From: Arthrobacter sp. PAMC 25486
Lineage (GTDB): Bacteria > Actinomycetota > Actinomycetes > Actinomycetales > Micrococcaceae
Reading direction: 5' to 3'
Assembly (NCBI RefSeq): GCF_000785535.1
Contig: NZ_CP007595.1
Location: 2,564,439 to 2,628,438 of the forward strand
DNA length: 64,000 bases
Shown: positions 43,825-52,402 of the stretch, in pieces
Layout: each line of letters begins with the position of its first letter
Numbering within the stretch: position 1 is the stretch's first letter
Made by a program: the position numbers and the translations under genes
Notes under the pieces: model-generated
The model's database searches: none
What the model saw: only the letters and a program-made list of their open reading frames with translations
Told to the model about the DNA's origin: nothing

Positions 43825-45537
43825 GTGCAAAACTTTGTTGGAGTTGGCGTCTTCCGGGGCCGTGTCATTGGCCCGGTCCGGCACATGCCGCCCGCGTTGG
43901 CCGAACCTCCCGTTGGTGAAAAGTTGGAAAGTTCGACGGCGCCCGAGACTGCCGCGGCATCCCTCAAGTCCGCCGGGGCAACAGTGAAAGCGCAGTTGCA
44001 GGAGCGTGCCGCACGCGCCGATGGTGCCGGCCGGGAAGTGCTGGAAGCCACGGCCCTGATGGCCACCGACCCCATGTTGATCAAGGCAGCCATCAAGCTG
44101 GTCAACACCGGCACCTCCGCCGAACGGGCCATCTGGGAGGCCGGCGACACAGTTGCGAACATGCTGGCGAACCTCGGCGGCATGATGGCCGAGCGTTCCC
44201 ACGACGTCCTGGACGTCCGGTCCCGGATCGTGGCTGTGCTGCGCGGGGTGCCCGCCCCGGAAATCCCCGACTTCGCCGAGCCGTTCATCCTGGTGGCCGA
44301 GGACCTTGCCCCTGCCGACACGGCCACGCTTGACCCGTCAAAGGTCATTGCACTGGTCACGGCGGGCGGAGGCCCGCAGTCGCACACCGCCATCATTGCC
44401 CGCAGCCTGGGGCTGCCGGCCGTGGTTGCCGCGGTTGGCGTCTCCGGCATCGCCGACGGCGCACTCGTCTTCGTTGACGGCTCCGCCGGGGTTGTCAGCA
44501 CCGAACCTGGCGACTCCGAACGTTCCGCCGTTGCCGTGTGGGAGGAAAAGTCTTCTTTACTCAGTGTCTTTGACGGTGAGGGGCAGCTTGCCGACGGCAC
44601 GCTGATCCCGCTGCTGGCGAATGTGGGCGGGGCCAAGGATGCCGGTGAGGCGGCCGCTGCCAACGCCCAGGGCGTGGGCCTGCTGCGCACCGAATTTTGC
44701 TTCCTCGGCAACAGCACCGAGCCCGGTCACGACGACCAGGTGGCCGCCTACAAGGGTGTCTTTGACGCCTTCCCGGGCAAGAAGGTTGTGGTCCGCACCC
44801 TTGATGCCGGGGCTGACAAGCCGCTGCCGTTCCTCACGGATTCCACCGAGCCCAACCCCGCACTCGGTGTGCGCGGCTACCGCACCGACCTGACCACCCC
44901 GGGGGTGCTGGCCCGGCAGCTGGCCGCCATTGCCGCTGCGGCCGCTGCGGCTTCCGCCGAGGTGTGGGTCATGGCCCCGATGATTTCCACCTCTGCCGAG
45001 GCAGCAGACTTTGCCGCCCTGTGCACGGCCGCCGGCCTGCGCATCCCGGGTGTCATGGTGGAGGTGCCGTCCGCGGCCCTGACCGCACGGCACATCCTGG
45101 ACCAGGTGGAGTTTGCCAGTCTCGGCACGAACGACCTCACCCAGTACGCCATGGCCGCGGACAGACAGCTGGGCACCCTGGCCGGCCTCAACGACCCCTG
45201 GCAGCCAGCCGTGCTGGCCCTTGTCCAGGCAACTGTTGAGGGCGCCATCTCACAGGCCAAGCACTCAGTCTCACTTGAGACGTCATCACCCAAGCCCGTG
45301 GGCGTGTGCGGCGAGTCGGCCGCGGACCCGGCCCTCGCCGTCGTCCTTGCCGGTTTGGGGGTCAGCACGCTGTCCATGACGCCGCGCGCCTTGCCGGCCG
45401 TGGCCGCTGTGCTGCGCACTGTCACCCTGGAGCAGGCCAGGGCTTTGGCGGACCGGGCCGTTGCCGCACCGTCCGCCGCCGAGGCCCGCAAGCTGGTCCG
45501 TGCCGGGCTGCCAGCCCTGGCCGAACTCGGCCTCTGA
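43825..45537 (+). CDS. ptsI: Phosphoenolpyruvate-protein phosphotransferase (enzyme I)
   Basis: This 571-residue enzyme transfers phosphate from PEP to HPr. The active-site His187 lies in GGGPQSHTAIIARSLGLPAVV. The PEP-binding barrel includes GVGLLRTEFCFLG and VGVCGESAADP. The GTG start at 43825 has AAGGAG 5 nt upstream, giving VQNFVGVGV; an upstream ATG at 43804 is less likely. It follows fruA after 29 bp. The gene probably supplies the general PTS for this cell, as no other copy is in the window. Confidence 0.95.
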   Translation: MQNFVGVGVFRGRVIGPVRHMPPALAEPPVGEKLESSTAPETAAASLKSAGATVKAQLQERAARADGAGREVLEATALMATDPMLIKAAIKLVNTGTSAERAIWEAGDTVANMLANLGGMMAERSHDVLDVRSRIVAVLRGVPAPEIPDFAEPFILVAEDLAPADTATLDPSKVIALVTAGGGPQSHTAIIARSLGLPAVVAAVGVSGIADGALVFVDGSAGVVSTEPGDSERSAVAVWEEKSSLLSVFDGEGQLADGTLIPLLANVGGAKDAGEAAAANAQGVGLLRTEFCFLGNSTEPGHDDQVAAYKGVFDAFPGKKVVVRTLDAGADKPLPFLTDSTEPNPALGVRGYRTDLTTPGVLARQLAAIAAAAAAASAEVWVMAPMISTSAEAADFAALCTAAGLRIPGVMVEVPSAALTARHILDQVEFASLGTNDLTQYAMAADRQLGTLAGLNDPWQPAVLALVQATVEGAISQAKHSVSLETSSPKPVGVCGESAADPALAVVLAGLGVSTLSMTPRALPAVAAVLRTVTLEQARALADRAVAAPSAAEARKLVRAGLPALAELGL

Positions 45538-45570
45538 TTTACCTTTTTTCGTACCTTTTAGGAGCACACC

Positions 45571-45846
45571 ATGATTGAACGTACCGCCACCATTGCCAGC
45601 ACCGTAGGGCTGCACGCCCGCCCGGCCTCGATCTTTGCCGAAGCCGCCGGTGAACTGGACGCGGAAGTGACCATTGCGCGTGCCGGCGAGGCCGTCGACG
45701 AAGCGGTGGACGCCGACAGCATGCTCGCACTCATGAGCCTTGGTGTGGAGCACGGCGAAGTCGTTGTCCTGCGCACCGAGGACGACTCCGCAGGCGAGGC
45801 CTTGGACGCACTGGTCCGCATCCTGGAGACCAACCACGACGCCTGA
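45571..45846 (+). CDS. ptsH: Phosphocarrier protein HPr
   Basis: The 91-residue cytoplasmic phosphocarrier has phospho-His15 in VGLHARPASIFAEAAG. A Ser sits at the position of the regulatory serine (ADSMLALMSLG). It accepts phosphate from PtsI and passes it to FruA. TAGGAG lies upstream of the ATG. It is the last gene of the operon, directly before the strong terminator. Confidence 0.96.
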   Translation: MIERTATIASTVGLHARPASIFAEAAGELDAEVTIARAGEAVDEAVDADSMLALMSLGVEHGEVVVLRTEDDSAGEALDALVRILETNHDA

Positions 45847-45915
45847 CTCCGCTTCCCGCACGGGAACCGGATGCGCCGTTTAAGGTGTCGCAATCAACCG
45901 AAAAAGAAGTGCACG

Positions 45916-45964
45916 AAACCCCGCAGGGAAGGCAGTTCCAGGCCTTCTCCTGCGGGGTTTTTGC
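45916..45964 (+). terminator. Rho-independent terminator of the fru-pts operon
   Basis: A stem AACCCCGCAGG...CCTGCGGGGTT with inner GAAGGC/GCCTTC and an 8-nt loop is followed by TTTTT. It lies 69 bp past the ptsH stop. Confidence 0.93.
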
Positions 45965-46006
45965 GTCATTGACAAGAACCCCGCCCAGGGCGGAAAATGG
46001 CCCGTC

Positions 46007-46015
46007 TGCTAGAAT
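46007..46015 (+). promoter_or_regulatory. Candidate extended -10 promoter for the MHS transporter
   Basis: TGCTAGAAT is an extended -10 element (TG-n-TAGAAT) 68 bp upstream of the ATG. No good -35 lies at 17 bp. The RBS AAGGGGAT sits just before the start. Confidence 0.45.
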
Positions 46016-46082
46016 CTAAGGTCTGCCCGTAGCGATGCAGCAGAAAGTCGCAAGCAAATGGATTCCTTAAGGGGATAAACAA

Positions 46083-47690
46083 ATGCCCATAGACCGAAGC
46101 ATGACTCAACCGGAAACAGGTGTTAAGGACACCGCAGAACGCTCGCAACCCCGGCTCAAAAAGCCCCGTTTGCCCAAACTCAAAAAACGCAGATTGGGCA
46201 TCGACGACGTAAATGTTGTTGATGCCCCAATGCTCAAAAAAGCACTTAGTGGCACCGTTGTCGGAAACACCATGGAATGGTACGACGTCGGTGTCTTTGG
46301 ATACCTGATCGCCACCATGGGCCCGGTGTTCCTGCCGGATTCGGACCCTGACGTACAGACCCTGTTCCTCCTGGGCACCTTTGCCGCAACCTTCCTGGCC
46401 CGCCCGCTCGGTGGCGTTGTGTTTGGTTGGATGGGTGACAAAATTGGGCGGCAGAAGGTGCTGGCCATGACGCTGATCGTCATGGCCGCGTCGACGTTCG
46501 CCGTTGGGCTTCTGCCCGGGTACGCACAAATAGGCATTTGGGCTGCCGTGCTTCTTGTGGTGGTCAAGCTCGTTCAGGGCTTCTCCACCGGCGGCGAGTA
46601 TGCCGGCGCCACCACCTTCGTCAGCGAATACGCCCCGGACAAACGCCGCGGCTACTTCGCCAGCATCCTCGACCTGGGCAGCTACATGGGCTTCGCCATC
46701 GGTGCCGCGCTAGTCTCTGTGCTGCAGCTGACCCTTGGCCAGGAGGCCATGGAACAGTGGGGCTGGCGCCTGCCCTTCCTGGTCGCGGGACCCTTGGGTC
46801 TCGTTGCTGTGTACTTCCGCATGAAGATCGAGGAGTCTCCCCAGTTCCAAGCCACCTTGGACGCCAACGAAGAGAAGTCCAAGTCTGCTGCCGCCGGTGA
46901 CGAGGACACTTCAAACGGTCCTGTCCACCTGGTCAAGGTGTACTGGCGGCAAGTCCTGCTCGCCATGATTCTTGTGGCAGCAGCCAATACCGCGGGCTAC
47001 GCACTCACGTCCTACATGCCAACATATTTGACCGATTCCATGGGTTATGACCCGGTGCACGGAACCATACTTACCATCCCCATTCTGGTCGCCATGGCCG
47101 TGTGCATACCACTGGCCGGACGCCTCTCCGACAGGATCGGCCGCCGCCCCGTGTTGTGGGTCGGCGCGATAAGTACAGTGGTGCTGGCCACCCCGGCCTT
47201 CATGCTTATCGGCGTAGGTCCCGTCTGGACCACATTGCTGGGGCTTGCGCTGATCGCTTTCCCCGTCACGTTCTACGTGTCAAACCTGGCCTCGGCACTG
47301 CCGGCATTGTTCCCGACGTCCAGCCGCTACGGCGGGATGGGCATCTCCTACAACTTTGCCGTAGCGATCTTTGGCGGCACCGCCCCCTTCATCATGAAGG
47401 GCCTGATCACCCTCACCGGCAATCAGATGATGCCTGCCTACTATCTGATGCTGACTTCCGCCATTGGCGCAGTGGGCATCTATTTCCTGCGGGAATCTTC
47501 CCAGAAGCCGCTACCCGGCTCCATGCCAAGCGTATCGACGGAGGAAGAGGCTCGGGAGCTGGTGGCGACCCAGGACCAAAATCCGCTGCTGGACATGGAC
47601 TATCTGCCCTTTGACGACTCCTACGAGCCGCCAACCCCGGGCACCGGAATCCCCATCACAGTGGGCCGCCCGGAATCCATCGACGCCTAG
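46083..47690 (+). CDS. MHS-family MFS transporter (metabolite:proton symporter, ProP/KgtP-like)
   Basis: This 535-residue 12-span symporter shows MHS hallmarks: GNTMEWYDVGVFGYL in the first span, RPLGGVVFGWMGDKIGRQKVL between spans 2 and 3, and FSTGGEYAGATTFVSEYAPDKRRGYFAS. Members import osmolytes such as proline and betaine, or dicarboxylates. N- and C-terminal cytoplasmic extensions (about 55 residues each) are longer than usual, the first strongly basic. The long C-tail recalls osmosensing ProP, but no coiled coil is obvious. Confidence 0.92.
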   Translation: MPIDRSMTQPETGVKDTAERSQPRLKKPRLPKLKKRRLGIDDVNVVDAPMLKKALSGTVVGNTMEWYDVGVFGYLIATMGPVFLPDSDPDVQTLFLLGTFAATFLARPLGGVVFGWMGDKIGRQKVLAMTLIVMAASTFAVGLLPGYAQIGIWAAVLLVVVKLVQGFSTGGEYAGATTFVSEYAPDKRRGYFASILDLGSYMGFAIGAALVSVLQLTLGQEAMEQWGWRLPFLVAGPLGLVAVYFRMKIEESPQFQATLDANEEKSKSAAAGDEDTSNGPVHLVKVYWRQVLLAMILVAAANTAGYALTSYMPTYLTDSMGYDPVHGTILTIPILVAMAVCIPLAGRLSDRIGRRPVLWVGAISTVVLATPAFMLIGVGPVWTTLLGLALIAFPVTFYVSNLASALPALFPTSSRYGGMGISYNFAVAIFGGTAPFIMKGLITLTGNQMMPAYYLMLTSAIGAVGIYFLRESSQKPLPGSMPSVSTEEEARELVATQDQNPLLDMDYLPFDDSYEPPTPGTGIPITVGRPESIDA

Positions 47691-47715
47691 CGCAGGCGGT
47701 CCCCACGCGGGTTTC

Positions 47716-47825
47716 GGTGGGCCCACACGCCCGAGGGACCCAGATCAGAGACGCGCCAGCGATTTTCGGGCCGGCAAGTGGTGGGCCCACACGCCCGAGG
47801 GACCCAGATCAGAGACGCGCCAGCG
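47716..47825. repeat. 46-bp perfect direct repeat pair
   Basis: The same 46 bp, beginning GGTGGGCCCACACGCCCGAG and ending GACGCGCCAGCG, occurs at 47716-47761 and 47780-47825 with an 18-bp spacer. The second copy continues into GGATCTGATTTGGGAGGG, which can pair with CCCAGATC. It lies between converging genes and resembles the family at 29758-29874. Confidence 0.9.
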
Positions 47826-47850
47826 GATCTGATTTGGGAGGGTGTGGGGA

Positions 47851-48612
47851 CTAGCGGCCGCGATTGCCTGCGGCCGCGGACAGCCTGTCAGGGATGAACT
47901 TAGTGGCTGCCATGAGCACCCGATATCGCCTGGACGGGACGGATACGGCCTTGCCTGCTGCGTTGTCGGCCAGGCCCTCGCGCACCACCTGCTCGGCGTC
48001 CAGCCACATCCACGGCTTCACGCCTTTCATGTCCGCGCCCATGCGCTGGTGGAACTCGGTGTGCACAAAGCCGGGGCACACAGCCGTCACGTTGACCCCG
48101 CGCGGGCCGTACCGCAGGTTGGCGAAGCGGCTGAAGCTGACACCCCACGCCTTGGCGGCGCCGTACGTGCCACGCGGGATGAACGCCGAGACACTTGAGA
48201 CGTTGATGATGCGCCCGCTGCCGCGCTCCAGCATCCCCGGCAGCACGGCGTGTGTGAGCTCCATGGGCGTCTGGGCCAGGATCCGCAGGTGCGCGGCCTC
48301 GTCCTCCACCGTGTTCTTCTCAAAGGCCTTCACAAGCGAGAACCCGGCATTGTTGACCAAGACCGAGACGGGGACGGCAGGGTCCGCCAGCCGGGCACTG
48401 ACGGAAGCAACGCCGTCGTCCGTAATCAAGTCCGCCGGCAGGATCGCAACGTCAATGCCAAAGTCGTTGCGCAGCCGGACGGCCTTGACCTCAAGCCGGG
48501 CGGCGTCACGGGCAACCAGCACCAAATCATGCTGGGCGCGGCCGAGCTGCTGGGCAAACTCGGCACCGAGCCCGGAAGTGGCGCCAGTGATCAGCGCAAC
48601 GGGGCGGTCCAT
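47851..48612 (-). CDS. Short-chain dehydrogenase/reductase
   Basis: This 253-residue NAD(P)-dependent oxidoreductase has the cofactor motif GATSGLGAEFAQQL, NNAGFSLV, a catalytic Ser region (ISVSSVSAF-like) and YGAAKAW with the catalytic Tyr-Lys pair. It resembles DltE/YqjQ-type SDRs. The substrate is unknown. Its start abuts the stop of the GNAT gene with no gap, so the two are co-transcribed. Confidence 0.9.
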   Translation of the reverse strand: MDRPVALITGATSGLGAEFAQQLGRAQHDLVLVARDAARLEVKAVRLRNDFGIDVAILPADLITDDGVASVSARLADPAVPVSVLVNNAGFSLVKAFEKNTVEDEAAHLRILAQTPMELTHAVLPGMLERGSGRIINVSSVSAFIPRGTYGAAKAWGVSFSRFANLRYGPRGVNVTAVCPGFVHTEFHQRMGADMKGVKPWMWLDAEQVVREGLADNAAGKAVSVPSRRYRVLMAATKFIPDRLSAAAGNRGR

Positions 48613-48948
48613 CTACGCGTCCTCGGGGAAGTCCGTGTACTGCAGGTACGGGTCCGGATGCTTCTCCAGGAACCGGGCCACGTAGCTGCAATGCGGGATG
48701 ATGCGCTTGCCGGAGGCCACCACGTCGTCGAGCGCGTAGCGGGCCAGCACCTTGGCCAGCCCGCGCCCCTCAAAGCCGGGCTGGCCAATGGTGTGGACAA
48801 GGTCGATGTGCCCCGGCAGGTCCTTGAACGTGATGATCACTGCCAGTTCCTCCGCAGCATAGAGCTCGTAGCGGTGCCGGGCATCGTTGCGGGTCATGCG
48901 CACGGTTGCGTCGAAGGGGTCGGATTCCAAGGCTTCATTGACACTCAT
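48613..48948 (-). CDS. YjdJ-like GNAT N-acetyltransferase (small)
   Basis: This 111-residue minimal GNAT has the sequence HRYELYAAEELAVIITFKDLPGHIDLVHTIGQPGFEGRGLAKVLARYALDDV followed by IIPHCSYVARFLEKHP. This is the compact YjdJ/GtlA-type acetyltransferase pattern, with the EGRGLA acetyl-CoA loop. An ATG six codons upstream is possible. It ends exactly where the SDR begins. Confidence 0.88.
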   Translation of the reverse strand: MSVNEALESDPFDATVRMTRNDARHRYELYAAEELAVIITFKDLPGHIDLVHTIGQPGFEGRGLAKVLARYALDDVVASGKRIIPHCSYVARFLEKHPDPYLQYTDFPEDA

Positions 48949-49013
48949 AAAGTGAGCTTGGCACACTGGGCTGGCGCTGGCAACAGTGTCCCGGCTGCGG
49001 GTTCCGGGGGCCG

Positions 49014-49847
49014 TTATGCGCGGGCGCCGCCCTGCCAGAGGGCAGTGAACGGCGCACCCGAGGCAACACGGTTCTTGATGCCTGCGGTGACAAAAGCCTT
49101 GGCCGTGCGGGCGGCCTCCAACGGTGTTGCCCCCTTGGCCAGCTCGGCGGTCACGGCTGCGGCCAGTGAACAGCCTGCACCGGAGACAGCCACCTCGCCA
49201 ACCTTCGGTGCAGAGAGGACCTCAAGGGTCACCCCATCAAAGAAGACGTCGACGGCGTCTGCCCCAATCAGGCGCACCCCGCCCTTGGCGAGGACTGCTG
49301 CGCCGCTGATCTCGTGGATCTTGCGGGCGGCCGCCTTCAGGTCCTCAACATTGTTGATGGTCATCCCGGAGAGCGATTCGGCCTCAAAATGATTGGGTGT
49401 GACGAACGTGGCCAGCGGCAGGAGCTGAGCCTTCAACGCCTGGTCGGTGTCCAGTGCGTGGCCGGGCTCCTGGCCCTTGCAGATCAGCACCGGGTCAAGC
49501 ACCACATTCTTGAACGCGGCAGCCTGCAGTGCGGTTTCCACGGTGTTGATGGTGGCGGGGCTGCCCATCATGCCTATCTTGACCGTGTCCAACGTGGTGG
49601 GTGCGCCGGAGTTTTTGCCGTAGGCCGCCGTCGTGGCCTCCAGCTGGTCCGCAATGACCTGCTGGTCCACAGGCACGAAACGGTGGTTCCAGTTGTCCTT
49701 GGGATCAAAGGAGACGATGCAGGTCAGGTTCACAATGCCGAAAACGCCCAGCTCCTGGAACGTTTTGAGGTCGGCCTGGGCACCGGCACCGCCAGTCGCT
49801 TCGGATCCGGCGATGGTCAGGGCAAGTGCGGGGGCGTTTGTTGTCAT
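49014..49847 (-). CDS. pdxK: Pyridoxine/HMP kinase, ThiD-fold (Bacillus PdxK type)
   Basis: This 277-residue ribokinase-fold enzyme phosphorylates pyridoxal/pyridoxine and possibly hydroxymethylpyrimidine. Motifs are [63 protein letters not shown] and the catalytic [20 protein letters not shown]. The NWNH and LICKG signatures match Bacillus PdxK more closely than ThiD. No thiamine genes are adjacent, which fits salvage of vitamin B6. Confidence 0.82.
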   Translation of the reverse strand: MTTNAPALALTIAGSEATGGAGAQADLKTFQELGVFGIVNLTCIVSFDPKDNWNHRFVPVDQQVIADQLEATTAAYGKNSGAPTTLDTVKIGMMGSPATINTVETALQAAAFKNVVLDPVLICKGQEPGHALDTDQALKAQLLPLATFVTPNHFEAESLSGMTINNVEDLKAAARKIHEISGAAVLAKGGVRLIGADAVDVFFDGVTLEVLSAPKVGEVAVSGAGCSLAAAVTAELAKGATPLEAARTAKAFVTAGIKNRVASGAPFTALWQGGARA

Positions 49848-49948
49848 GGAACTATCTTGCCACCTTGGACGGCCCTACCAATGTCCATCCGGCGGCGGTA
49901 GATTCAGCCTTGTCTGGGATTCCTTCCCCCAACCCAAGGAGCAACGCC

Positions 49949-50584
49949 GTGGATACTGATTCAACAGCTGTGGTTTTCATTGAGTTTCAAAACGATTTCA
50001 CCTCCGAGGGCGGGGTCCTGCACGGCGCCGTCAAGGACTCCATGGAGGCCAACGCCACCTTGGACAACGCAGAGAAGGTGCTCGCCGCCGCCCGTGCGGC
50101 AGGGGCCACCGTCATCCACTCCCCCATCAGCTTTGCGCCCGGCTACAACGAAATTTCCAAGCACCCCTACGGCATCCTCAAGGGCGTGGTAGACGCCACG
50201 GCGTTCGTGAAGGGCGCGTGGGGTGCCAAAATCATGGACAGGTTTGCCCCGGCGGAGTCCGACATTGTCATTGAAGGCAAGCGTGGCCTGGACGCGTTTG
50301 GCAGCACCAACCTTGACTTCATCCTGCGCGCCAAGGGCATCAAGACCGTGGCACTGGCGGGGTTTCTGACCAACTGTTGTGTGGAATCCACCATGCGCAC
50401 CGCGTATGAACGCGGCTACAACGTGGTGACCCTGACCGATGCCGTGGCTGCCACGAGCGTGGAGGAGGGCGAGTCGGCGGTGAAGTTTGATTATCCAATG
50501 TTCTCAACTCCCACCACCTCGGATGAATTCATCGCGGCGCTGGAATCATCTTCCACGTTGGAGGACTCCTCCCGGGGGTACTGA
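49949..50584 (+). CDS. Cysteine hydrolase, isochorismatase family
   Basis: This 211-residue amidohydrolase has the catalytic triad of the family: Asp in [13 protein letters not shown], Lys in [11 protein letters not shown], and Cys in [14 protein letters not shown]. Members hydrolyse nicotinamide, N-carbamoyl compounds, isochorismate or similar. The GTG start at 49949 is supported by AAGGAG 7 nt upstream. Its start faces away from pdxK with about 100 bp between, so a shared promoter region and a B6/nicotinamide salvage link are possible but unproven. Confidence 0.88.
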   Translation: MDTDSTAVVFIEFQNDFTSEGGVLHGAVKDSMEANATLDNAEKVLAAARAAGATVIHSPISFAPGYNEISKHPYGILKGVVDATAFVKGAWGAKIMDRFAPAESDIVIEGKRGLDAFGSTNLDFILRAKGIKTVALAGFLTNCCVESTMRTAYERGYNVVTLTDAVAATSVEEGESAVKFDYPMFSTPTTSDEFIAALESSSTLEDSSRGY

Positions 50585-50615
50585 CGCGCCGGCCCGGCCA
50601 ACTCCCACCAAGAAC

Positions 50616-50683
50616 AAAAAATGCCGCCGTTTGACACATTTTCCACAGATCAAACTGTGGCAAATGCGTCAAACGGCGGCATT
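50616..50683 (-). terminator. Long-stem terminator of tRNA-Lys
   Basis: The 29-nt arms AATGCCGCCGTTTGAC...CCACAG (50620-50648) and their complement (50655-50683) pair with two mismatches around a 6-nt loop. On the minus strand TTTTTTGTTC follows. It begins 12 nt past the tRNA-Lys 3' end. Confidence 0.88.
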
Positions 50684-50694
50684 CTTGTGGTCGG

Positions 50695-50767
50695 TGGGCC
50701 CTGCGGGGCTCGAACCCGCGACCCACGGATTAAAAGTCCGATGCTCTACCAACTGAGCTAAAGGCCC
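50695..50767 (-). tRNA. tRNA-Lys (TTT)
   Basis: It is a complete cloverleaf. The acceptor GGGCCTT pairs with AGGGCCC (one G-U), the anticodon TTT lies in the loop CTTTTAA, and the T arm carries GGTTCGAGCC. A T-T mismatch lies at 27-43. CCA is not encoded. Confidence 0.96.
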
Positions 50768-50941
50768 GACCTAAACGACAACCCGTACAACGATGAAACC
50801 ATCCCTGCAAAAGTTGACGCATATCAGACTACCGCACGGCATGCACCAGAATGCAATTTGACCACGGACCCCAACACCAGGATTCAGTGCAATGACGCGG
50901 CCTCCCTCGACCGCACCGGGCAGCAGGGGTAGTGTCGTGTC

Positions 50942-51589
50942 ATGAATGATCGACCAGTCAACAACGCTCCCCGACCGCACAAGCCGGTGCCGTTTGCACC
51001 GGCTGACTTTGAGCCGTTTGCTGGTGGCATCGATCCGGCGCGCGTTTCCGAAGCAGCACACCTTGCTGCCCGGGCCTTGGTCCACGGCGGCCGTGAAAGC
51101 AACGACCCCGAGGTGACCAAGCGGCTGGTGAAGCTTGCCGACAAGCAGGGCCTTGAAGCCATCGCCGAGATGTGGGCAGCCAGCCCGGCCCGCTCCCTCC
51201 CCGGCGCCCTGTGGCGTCTGTACGCATTGCGTGCAGCCACCTTGCAGGACCCCGAGGGCATCAGCGTGTTCTTCCGTGCGGGCCAGCAAAAGGCACAGGT
51301 GGCCACCGCCGTGGCCGGTGTGGCCGAGCCTCCCGGAGCCGAGGAAATCACTGCCATGGCGAACGCCATTCTCTCTGGCGCGTTCGACGGCGACTTCGAC
51401 GTTGCGCTTGAACGCTCGGCCGCGTTTTGCCGGGTCATTGCGTTGGGCCAGGCCACACTCGCTGAGGAACGTGTTGCCGCTCACGCCGAGCACTCGGCAG
51501 CGTTGACAAAGAAGGCCCACCAATTGGTGCGCACGGCCGAGGATCTAGAGGGTGCCGCCAAGTCGTGGCGCAAGGGCGAACTCGACTGA
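50942..51589 (+). CDS. Conserved actinobacterial helical protein, unknown function
   Basis: I do not recognise a named family. The 215-residue cytoplasmic protein is almost all helical, Ala/Glu-rich and acidic, with TKRLVKLADKQGLEAIAEMWAASPARSLPGALWRLYALRAATLQ as its most conserved-looking part. No signal or membrane span is present. The ATG follows a GGGGTAG-containing leader. It lies 190 bp upstream of the DUF47-Pit phosphate module, but the intervening RNA structure and promoter suggest separate transcription. Confidence 0.75.
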   Translation: MNDRPVNNAPRPHKPVPFAPADFEPFAGGIDPARVSEAAHLAARALVHGGRESNDPEVTKRLVKLADKQGLEAIAEMWAASPARSLPGALWRLYALRAATLQDPEGISVFFRAGQQKAQVATAVAGVAEPPGAEEITAMANAILSGAFDGDFDVALERSAAFCRVIALGQATLAEERVAAHAEHSAALTKKAHQLVRTAEDLEGAAKSWRKGELD

Positions 51590-51639
51590 GAAACTGGGCC
51601 CCGGTTGACACTGGGGTCAGGACGTAGAAGACTGAAAGC

Positions 51640-51723
51640 GGTGTCGAACCGTGGAACCCCCGGGCTCCATTTTATAGCCGCCTAGAGCGGCCCAGTGCCG
51701 AGAGGCGCTCCCGGTTCGACACC
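51640..51723 (+). ncRNA. Candidate cloverleaf-like structured leader RNA upstream of DUF47-pit
   Basis: An 84-nt region is closed by a perfect 12-bp helix GGTGTCGAACCG/CGGTTCGACACC (51640-51651/51712-51723). It holds three hairpins: TGGAACC-CCCG-GGCTCCA (51652-51669, one A-C mismatch), GCCGC-CTAGA-GCGGC (51677-51691) and AGTGCC-GAGA-GGCGCT (51694-51709, GNRA tetraloop). A TTGACA lies at 51605-51610 and the DUF47 start is 57 nt downstream. There is no match to a riboswitch class I know; it may instead be a palindromic repeat. Confidence 0.45.
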
Positions 51724-51779
51724 ACTTTTATGCCCTGAGAGTCCCGGAACCCGATGGGATCCGCCAACGAAAAGGCTGC

Positions 51780-52400
51780 ATGGTGAAGCTTCGACTTTTC
51801 CCCCAGGAGACCGCCGGGCTGCAGGTCCTGGCCAACATGGCAGAGCAGATTCTGGCCGGCACACACACCCTTGCAGAGATGCTCGGCGCCGGACGAGGAA
51901 ACTTCGGGGCACTGACGGAATCACTGCGCCAGCACGAAGCCGCCTCAACGGCGGATTTCGCCACACTCTTGACAGGCATGCGCACCAGCTTCATCAACCC
52001 GCTGCCGCGCGAAGACCTTTACGCGTTGGGCCAGCTCCTCAATGAAACCAGCGAAATCCTTGCAGGTGCCGGGGAAGTCATCGAGCTGTACACCCTTGAC
52101 CGCATCCCCAACCGGGTCAGTGACCAGCTGGAAATCCTGTCCCGCCAGGCGGAGCTGACCACCGGGGCCATGAAGTCCCTCAACGACCTCGACAGCCTAG
52201 AGGACTATTGGCTTGAGGTGCTGCGCCTGGCCAAACGTGCCGATCACACCCACAGGATAGTTGTCGCCGAACTGCTGGAGGCCCACAGCCCCACAACCTT
52301 CGCCAAGTACAAGACCCTCGCCGACCAATTCGCGGCCGCCAGCGGACAAATGCGTGCCGTCGCCATACAGGTGGGCAGCCTCATCGTTAAGGAATCCTAG
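51780..52400 (+). CDS. DUF47/PhoU-like phosphate transport accessory protein
   Basis: The 206-residue all-helical protein matches the DUF47 family (LRLFPQETAGLQVLANMAEQILAGTHTL, LPREDLYALGQLLNETSEIL, TLDRIPNRV). Members bind metals and partner with low-affinity Pit phosphate transporters. It ends 2 bp before the pit start and is certainly co-transcribed with it. The candidate structured RNA lies in its leader. Confidence 0.88.
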   Translation: MVKLRLFPQETAGLQVLANMAEQILAGTHTLAEMLGAGRGNFGALTESLRQHEAASTADFATLLTGMRTSFINPLPREDLYALGQLLNETSEILAGAGEVIELYTLDRIPNRVSDQLEILSRQAELTTGAMKSLNDLDSLEDYWLEVLRLAKRADHTHRIVVAELLEAHSPTTFAKYKTLADQFAAASGQMRAVAIQVGSLIVKES

Positions 52401-52402
52401 GC

